The notes beneath the pieces are model-generated. The model worked only from the letters and a program-made list of their open reading frames with translations. It did no database searches and was not told where the DNA came from. Below are positions 5,908-10,088 of a DNA stretch of 10,088 bases, one piece after another; within the stretch, counting starts at the first letter, position 1; each line of letters begins with the position of its first letter. The stretch is taken from assembly GCA_003533825.1 (NCBI GenBank), contig DQCG01000045.1, positions 1 through 10,088 of the forward strand, given 5' to 3'. This DNA comes from Phycisphaerales bacterium (GTDB taxonomy: Bacteria; Planctomycetota; Phycisphaerae; Sedimentisphaerales; Anaerobacaceae). Position numbers and translations under genes: made by a program.

Positions 5908-7218
5908 ATGGATGCTTCGTGTTTAAGACCGGATGAATTACCTGATTTGAACATCGAGAAAATTGGATCGCCGACGATCGATTCTCCTCTGGTACAAAAA
6001 AAACGGCATTTTGTCGATGACGATGAGAAGATTTTTATCTTCTCACATTCTCATGATCTGAGAGGCTCTAAGGATTCGGGAAAAGAGCTTCCGACGTTCG
6101 AGAGGGCCGGTCCCCGTCGGAAGATTTTCTTCGATCCGGCCGGACTAAACTGCGGTATCGTGACTTGCGGCGGATTGTGTCCCGGCCTCAACGACGTCGT
6201 GCGGACTATCACACTGAGTCTTATCTGGCAGTATGGCGTAAAAAATGTTTATGGTTTCCGATACGGGTACGCCGGCCTGACCTCCAAACCGCCGCAGCCG
6301 CCCCTGCTGCTAACTACGGAACGTGTGAATGATATTCATCTCAGGGGTGGCGACATACTGTCGTCGTCCCGCGGCCCGCAGGATGTGGATGAAATGGTGG
6401 ATAATCTTCAGCGCATGGGGATCGGCGTGTTATTTACTATCGGCGGGGATGGTACGCTGCGAGGCTCGCGAGATCTGGCCGAAGCAATAAAGAAGAGGGG
6501 CTTGAACATTTCGGTAATCGGCGTTCCCAAGACAATCGATAACGACATTTCCGGCATAGAGCAGTCTTTCGGCTTCTCGACCGCCGTCGAAGCGGCGCTA
6601 ACGGTGCTTTGCGGAGCCCACGAAGAAGCCAGAGGTGCCTGGAACGGCGTAGGATTGGTCAAGCTGATGGGCCGCGATTCCGGTTTTATCGCCGCCTATG
6701 CCACATTAGCTAACAGCGACGTGAATTTCTGCTTCATACCGGAGGTCCCGTTCGCCCTGGAGGAATTCCTAAATGCGCTGGAGAAAAGGCTGGATAAAAG
6801 ACACCACGCAGTCGTTGTTGTCGCTGAAGGTGCGGGCGGCCACCTGACCGGGAGAAACGGCGATCCAGTAAAGGATGCATCAGGCAATATTCTGCGGCAG
6901 GATATCGGTCTGATATTGAAAGGAAAGATCGCCGAATATTTCAAGCGGAAGAAAAAGCCACTTTCATTGAAATACATCGACCCCAGTTATATTATTCGCA
7001 GCCTGCCCGCCGATTCCAACGATTCGGCTTTCTGCGTCATGCTCGGGCAAAACGCCGTACACGCAGGCATGTCGGGCCGAACAAACATGGTCGTCGGATA
7101 TTGGAATCAATACTTCGTCAATATTCCCACGTCACTGACGGTTTTGAGAAGGAAAAAAGTCGATCCCGAAGGCCATTTGTGGCAGACTGTGCTTGAGATA
7201 ACCGGCCAGAAATGCTGA
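5908..7218 (+). CDS. pfkA: 6-phosphofructokinase, group III (plant/trypanosomatid-like), probably ATP-dependent
   Basis: This 436-residue enzyme phosphorylates fructose 6-phosphate to fructose 1,6-bisphosphate in the cytosol, the committed step of glycolysis. An N-terminal extension of about 80 residues precedes the core, which opens with GIVTCGGLCPGLNDVVR (83-99). The donor-site motif is GGDGT (179-183), PKTIDND (207-213) contains the catalytic Asp211, and MGRDSGF (254-260), PE (278-279), AEGAG (306-310) and the fructose-6-phosphate-site region YIDPSYIIR (356-364) follow. It is longer than the classical 320-residue bacterial enzyme and matches the longer group III type known from plants, trypanosomatids and several bacteria. 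Gly182 stands where PPi-dependent enzymes have Asp, which favours ATP. Lys208 stands where classical ATP enzymes have Gly, a feature of PPi enzymes and of ATP-using group III enzymes. ATP use is thus likely but not proven. The start at 5908 follows from the ribosome binding site and promoter. The gene appears to be transcribed alone. Confidence 0.9.
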   Translation: MDASCLRPDELPDLNIEKIGSPTIDSPLVQKKRHFVDDDEKIFIFSHSHDLRGSKDSGKELPTFERAGPRRKIFFDPAGLNCGIVTCGGLCPGLNDVVRTITLSLIWQYGVKNVYGFRYGYAGLTSKPPQPPLLLTTERVNDIHLRGGDILSSSRGPQDVDEMVDNLQRMGIGVLFTIGGDGTLRGSRDLAEAIKKRGLNISVIGVPKTIDNDISGIEQSFGFSTAVEAALTVLCGAHEEARGAWNGVGLVKLMGRDSGFIAAYATLANSDVNFCFIPEVPFALEEFLNALEKRLDKRHHAVVVVAEGAGGHLTGRNGDPVKDASGNILRQDIGLILKGKIAEYFKRKKKPLSLKYIDPSYIIRSLPADSNDSAFCVMLGQNAVHAGMSGRTNMVVGYWNQYFVNIPTSLTVLRRKKVDPEGHLWQTVLEITGQKC

Positions 7219-7226
7219 GATGAAGA
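7219..7226. other. Eight-base convergent gap between phosphofructokinase and sulfatase stops
   Basis: The TGA of the phosphofructokinase gene (7216-7218) and the minus-strand TGA of the sulfatase (7227-7229) face each other across eight bases. There is no room for a separate terminator, so any terminator must lie within the opposing coding sequence. I did not find an evident one. Confidence 0.8.
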
Positions 7227-8627
7227 TCAGCCCGATTGCCCGCTTGGTATCTTTGCACCGACGTCTTTGCGCCATGCTTTAAGAAGCCCCCGAAGCTCGG
7301 TGACCTTTTCAGGATTCTTGCCCGCGAGATTGTTTTTCTCGCTTATGTCATCCGCGAGATTGTAGAGCTCCTTCCGGTCGGCATCAAAATACTCGACAAA
7401 CTTCCAGTCGCCCTTCCGAACTGCCCCGGAAGAATGCCCGCCCAGGAAGTGCGGTTTTGACAGCGGGTAATGCCAATATAAAGTGCCACGTTTTAGCTGG
7501 GCCCTGGGATTCTTCAGAACGGGAAAAAGAGAAACACCGTCAATATGTTGTTTCGAATCAGGCCGGACTGAAGCAAATTGACATAGCGTAGGATAAAGAT
7601 CGATGTTACTCGTAGGCGTCTTGCAGACAGTACCGGCCGGCACGATTTTTGGGTATCGCACGATCAATGGGATTCGAATGCCGCCCTCGTAAAGCGTCGA
7701 TTTGCCCGCTCGCAGCGGCGCATTGCTTGTCACACGGTCTTCCCCACCGTTGTCACCGGAGAATACCAGAACCGTCTCGTCTCTCAGATCCAACTCATCG
7801 AGCTTCTTGACGATCATACCAACACCTTCGTCGATACTCTTTAGCTGTGCGGCCAGGTGCGGATTGTTCCGGCGGGCCTTGGGCCCTTTACCGGCACCAG
7901 GCTTCTTCTCGAATTTCGCGACGAGTTCCGGCTTGCCGTTAAGCCTCGTATGGACCGCGTAGTGGCTCAAATAGAGAAAGAACGGCCCGTCTTTGTGCCG
8001 TTCGATAAACTCGACAGCTTCCATATTGCACCGGTCGACAAGGTATTCTTTGCCGGGCAGGCGTTTTTGAATCTCGCGGTTGAAGTGATAAGGATGGAAG
8101 TAGCGGCCGCCCCCTATTCCACGATTCTCCGAGACGATTGTCTCATCGAAACCGTGCATGGCCGGCGGGAACTCCTCTGCCCCGTGGTTGGCATAGCCGG
8201 TCAGGTGCCACTTGCCGATTATGCCGGTCGTGTAGCCGGCATTCTTCAAAACCTCGGCTAACGTAACATGCTGTGTCGAAAGGTGATTCTTATCGTTGGG
8301 CCGGAGATAATCGGTGATACCCACTCTCGCCGGGTATTGCCCCGTCATCAAGGCGGCACGATAAGGAGAGCAAACCGGAGCGGCGGCGTACGCATCGGTA
8401 AAACGCATCCCCTGCTTTCCAAGTCTGTCGAGATTAGGAGTCTCGTTAAAAGTGTTGCTGTAGCAGCCCAGCTCGGCCCAGCCCAGATCGTCGGCAAGGA
8501 TGAAAATGATATTCGGCCTGCGTGTAGATTCGGATGCAAAAAGAGGCAAACGCGGCAAATTCAAAGCAACCGCGCCTAATCCGAGATTCCTGATAAATTT
8601 GCGTCTTGAATAGTTTTTGTTGAGCAT
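7227..8627 (-). CDS. Tat-exported S1-family sulfatase (arylsulfatase A-like)
   Basis: This 466-residue sulfatase hydrolyses sulfate esters, probably on a polysaccharide or its oligosaccharides. The N-terminus carries a Tat signal (SRRKFIR at 7-13 followed by a hydrophobic stretch), so it should be exported folded to the periplasm or beyond. The core begins PNIIFILADDLGW, with the metal-binding Asp46-Asp47. The sulfatase signature is CSPYRAALMTG (86-96), where Cys86 becomes formylglycine and Pro88 and Arg90 fit the CxPxR rule. GKWH (138-141), SHYAVH (221-226), SGDNGG (290-295) and GKSTLYEGG (308-316) supply further active-site and metal residues. Length and motif order are typical of family S1, and nothing essential is missing. 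A maturase (anSME or FGE type) must be encoded elsewhere. The gene begins 29 bases after the stop of the upstream sulfatase, so they probably form one transcript. The ribosome site is weak (AAGAGA, five bases before the ATG). The sulfated substrate cannot be told from sequence. Confidence 0.92.
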   Translation of the reverse strand: MLNKNYSRRKFIRNLGLGAVALNLPRLPLFASESTRRPNIIFILADDLGWAELGCYSNTFNETPNLDRLGKQGMRFTDAYAAAPVCSPYRAALMTGQYPARVGITDYLRPNDKNHLSTQHVTLAEVLKNAGYTTGIIGKWHLTGYANHGAEEFPPAMHGFDETIVSENRGIGGGRYFHPYHFNREIQKRLPGKEYLVDRCNMEAVEFIERHKDGPFFLYLSHYAVHTRLNGKPELVAKFEKKPGAGKGPKARRNNPHLAAQLKSIDEGVGMIVKKLDELDLRDETVLVFSGDNGGEDRVTSNAPLRAGKSTLYEGGIRIPLIVRYPKIVPAGTVCKTPTSNIDLYPTLCQFASVRPDSKQHIDGVSLFPVLKNPRAQLKRGTLYWHYPLSKPHFLGGHSSGAVRKGDWKFVEYFDADRKELYNLADDISEKNNLAGKNPEKVTELRGLLKAWRKDVGAKIPSGQSG

Positions 8628-8656
8628 GCGTATCTCTTATAAATTGCAGAATACAA
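8628..8656 (-). other. Short intergenic gap within the sulfatase pair
   Basis: These 29 bases separate the upstream sulfatase stop from the downstream sulfatase ATG. They contain a weak ribosome site but no promoter or terminator that I can recognise, which supports co-transcription of the two genes. Confidence 0.6.
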
Positions 8657-10087
8657 TTAGTCTTTGGCCGCCCGGATAATATTTCGGTTACCATCTGTCC
8701 AGTTATCCCTGTACCAGGTACATTTTTCGAAAGTATCATTAAGAGATTTCATCTTGCGGGCCAGTATCTGCCGGAACCGCTCAAGCGTTCCTTTATATTG
8801 TGCATTACCGGCCAGATTTTTCATCTGGTACGGGTCGTTTTTATTGTCGAACAGAAGCTCGGATTTATCTACACGATAGACGGCATACGTATATTGTTTA
8901 TCTCGAAGGGCTCGCCACTCATGCCCATCCTCCCAGGCGGCGCAGGCTCCCGTATTCTGCAGTAAGGCGGCCTGTGGCTCAGATCCCCCGCTGCCGAGCG
9001 CGCAATAACTGAGGTCCATTCCTTCAACGCTTTTCGGCACCTGCAAGCCCATCAGCGACAGAATGGTCGGCATAAAATCTACGGTCGAGATACACGCATC
9101 CGAGACAGTTCCGGCCCGAATGTTTTTCGGCCATCGAATCAAAAACGGGATGCGGGCGGCCTCCTCATAAAATATGTTCTTCGCGCGTCGTCCATGAGCG
9201 CCGAACATTTCGCCGTGATCCGAAGTGAATACAACGATAGTATTGTCTCTGAGCCCGGCCTGCTCGAGAGCGTTAAGCAACCGGCCGATATTCCAATCCA
9301 GGTTGGCCGTCATCGCATAGTAAAGCCGGCGCCATGTTTGAAGCATCTTGCGCTGTTGAGGTCTTAACCGGCCCCAGTTGTCGGCATATTTGTCGTTCGT
9401 ATCCTTGTAATTCGGTGGATTTGGCAGCGATACATCCCTAAACATCTCGACATATTTGTCCGGTACATTATCCTTCACCCATGGATCATGTGGAGTGCCG
9501 TAAGATAAAAACGCCCCGAAGGGTTTGCTCGATTTCGATGCCTTCCTGATGAATTCTATCATCATATCCGTTTGTGCGTCCGGTTCGTAAACATTGTCGC
9601 CGTAGAATATTTTTTCAGGAGTGTCGGTGTGATAATAGGCGCTGTAATAGTTATGATGAAAGTTATACGCCGCCCAGTAACCGTCAAAACCCAGCCTGTG
9701 AGGCCCCGGCGGCACGAAGCTGTTTTTAGATTCGTAATGGTGCCCCAACTGGTTCGCATACAAATGCCATTTGCCGATGTAAGCCGTCCGGTAGCTGCTT
9801 CGGGTCAGTACCTTGCCGAAAGTTTCGTGGTCTGTTCGCATTCGAAGCTCGTTGATTACCATACCGGTTGAAGTTGTGTATTTGCCGGTGAACAGGGACG
9901 CCCGGTATGCCGAACAAACCGGCATATTGGAAACCGCGTTTTGGAAGTCAACCGCTTGCGAGGCCAGTTTGTCGATATTAGGCGTTCGAGCTTTCCTGTC
10001 GCCGGCGTACCCGCATCGCTGATAGCCTAACTGGTCGGCGAATATAAATAGAAGATTAGGCTGGCGAGCCGTACCGGCAGCCGCACT
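8657..10087 (-). CDS. S1-family sulfatase, second type (partial, N-terminus beyond window)
   Basis: The frame is open from the right edge to a TAA at 8657-8659, giving 476 visible residues. The Met at 9925 is not the start: the 54 residues before it continue the sulfatase fold (ARQPNLLFIFADQLGY, then RTPNIDKLA). Only the signal peptide and start are missing; the visible SAAAGTARQ suggests the mature protein begins about here. The signature CSAYRASLFTG (visible residues 58-68) has Ala instead of Pro at the third place. This is an allowed CxAxR form in Cys-type sulfatases, and the Cys would become formylglycine. Other active-site motifs are GKWH (105-108), YGTPHDPW (196-203, with His200), TSDHGE (288-293) and the Lys in RRAKNIFYEEA (Lys303). 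The metal-site pair is Asp-Gln (ADQ) where the neighbouring enzyme has Asp-Asp. It belongs to a different S1 subfamily from the downstream gene, so the pair is not a recent duplication. The substrate is probably a sulfated glycan, but this is inference. Confidence 0.9.
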   Translation of the reverse strand, partial: SAAAGTARQPNLLFIFADQLGYQRCGYAGDRKARTPNIDKLASQAVDFQNAVSNMPVCSAYRASLFTGKYTTSTGMVINELRMRTDHETFGKVLTRSSYRTAYIGKWHLYANQLGHHYESKNSFVPPGPHRLGFDGYWAAYNFHHNYYSAYYHTDTPEKIFYGDNVYEPDAQTDMMIEFIRKASKSSKPFGAFLSYGTPHDPWVKDNVPDKYVEMFRDVSLPNPPNYKDTNDKYADNWGRLRPQQRKMLQTWRRLYYAMTANLDWNIGRLLNALEQAGLRDNTIVVFTSDHGEMFGAHGRRAKNIFYEEAARIPFLIRWPKNIRAGTVSDACISTVDFMPTILSLMGLQVPKSVEGMDLSYCALGSGGSEPQAALLQNTGACAAWEDGHEWRALRDKQYTYAVYRVDKSELLFDNKNDPYQMKNLAGNAQYKGTLERFRQILARKMKSLNDTFEKCTWYRDNWTDGNRNIIRAAKD

Positions 10088-10088
10088 T

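Noticed and set aside
7857..8261. Plus-strand frame of 134 residues within the first sulfatase
   Set aside because: It is antisense to a sulfatase with all family motifs intact and has no recognisable domain.
8657..9925. Treating the second sulfatase as complete from the Met at 9925
   Set aside because: That Met lies just before the catalytic CSAYR motif, and the frame upstream to the window edge encodes the expected N-terminal sulfatase core (PNLLFIFADQLGY), so the gene is partial at the edge.

Overview
The window looks like chromosome from a Planctomycetota-type bacterium, perhaps a Phycisphaerae relative. This is inferred from the gene mix: adjacent secreted sulfatases (one with a Tat signal), an unusually long secretin, a large periplasmic-type TPR protein with a trypsin-like N-terminus, and a plant/trypanosomatid-like phosphofructokinase. 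No 16S or marker gene confirms it. No RNA gene, CRISPR array, insertion sequence, attachment site or origin was seen.

Layout. 1-153 (+) is the Gly/Arg/Ser-rich C-terminal tail of a gene that begins before the window. After 33 bases comes a large secretin gene (187-3309, +), probably in the same transcript. Convergent to it, across 88 bases, is a 752-residue protein (3398-5656, -). Its N-terminus is a trypsin/DegP-like domain that has lost all three catalytic residues, and it continues into about 15 TPR units. A 251-base divergent region (5657-5907) then holds two facing sigma70-like promoters, a perfect 12-base palindrome and three copies of a CGGATAA word. The phosphofructokinase gene (5908-7218, +) follows. 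It converges, with only 8 bases between stops, on two tandem sulfatase genes on the minus strand: 8657-10087 (runs off the right edge; transcribed first) and 7227-8627.

How the genes fit together. The secretin is an outer-membrane channel component of a type II secretion or type IV pilus-like machine, and its partner ATPase, platform and pseudopilin genes are not in the window. The sulfatases probably desulfate an exported or external polysaccharide and need a formylglycine-generating maturase encoded elsewhere. Phosphofructokinase is central glycolysis, and nothing ties it functionally to its neighbours beyond position. The pseudoprotease-TPR protein is probably an exported scaffold or binding protein.

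I do not see a clearly new multi-gene system. The best leads are the catalytically dead protease fused to an indel-free TPR array, the secretin with about six N1-type modules instead of the usual two or three, and the compact divergent regulatory region.
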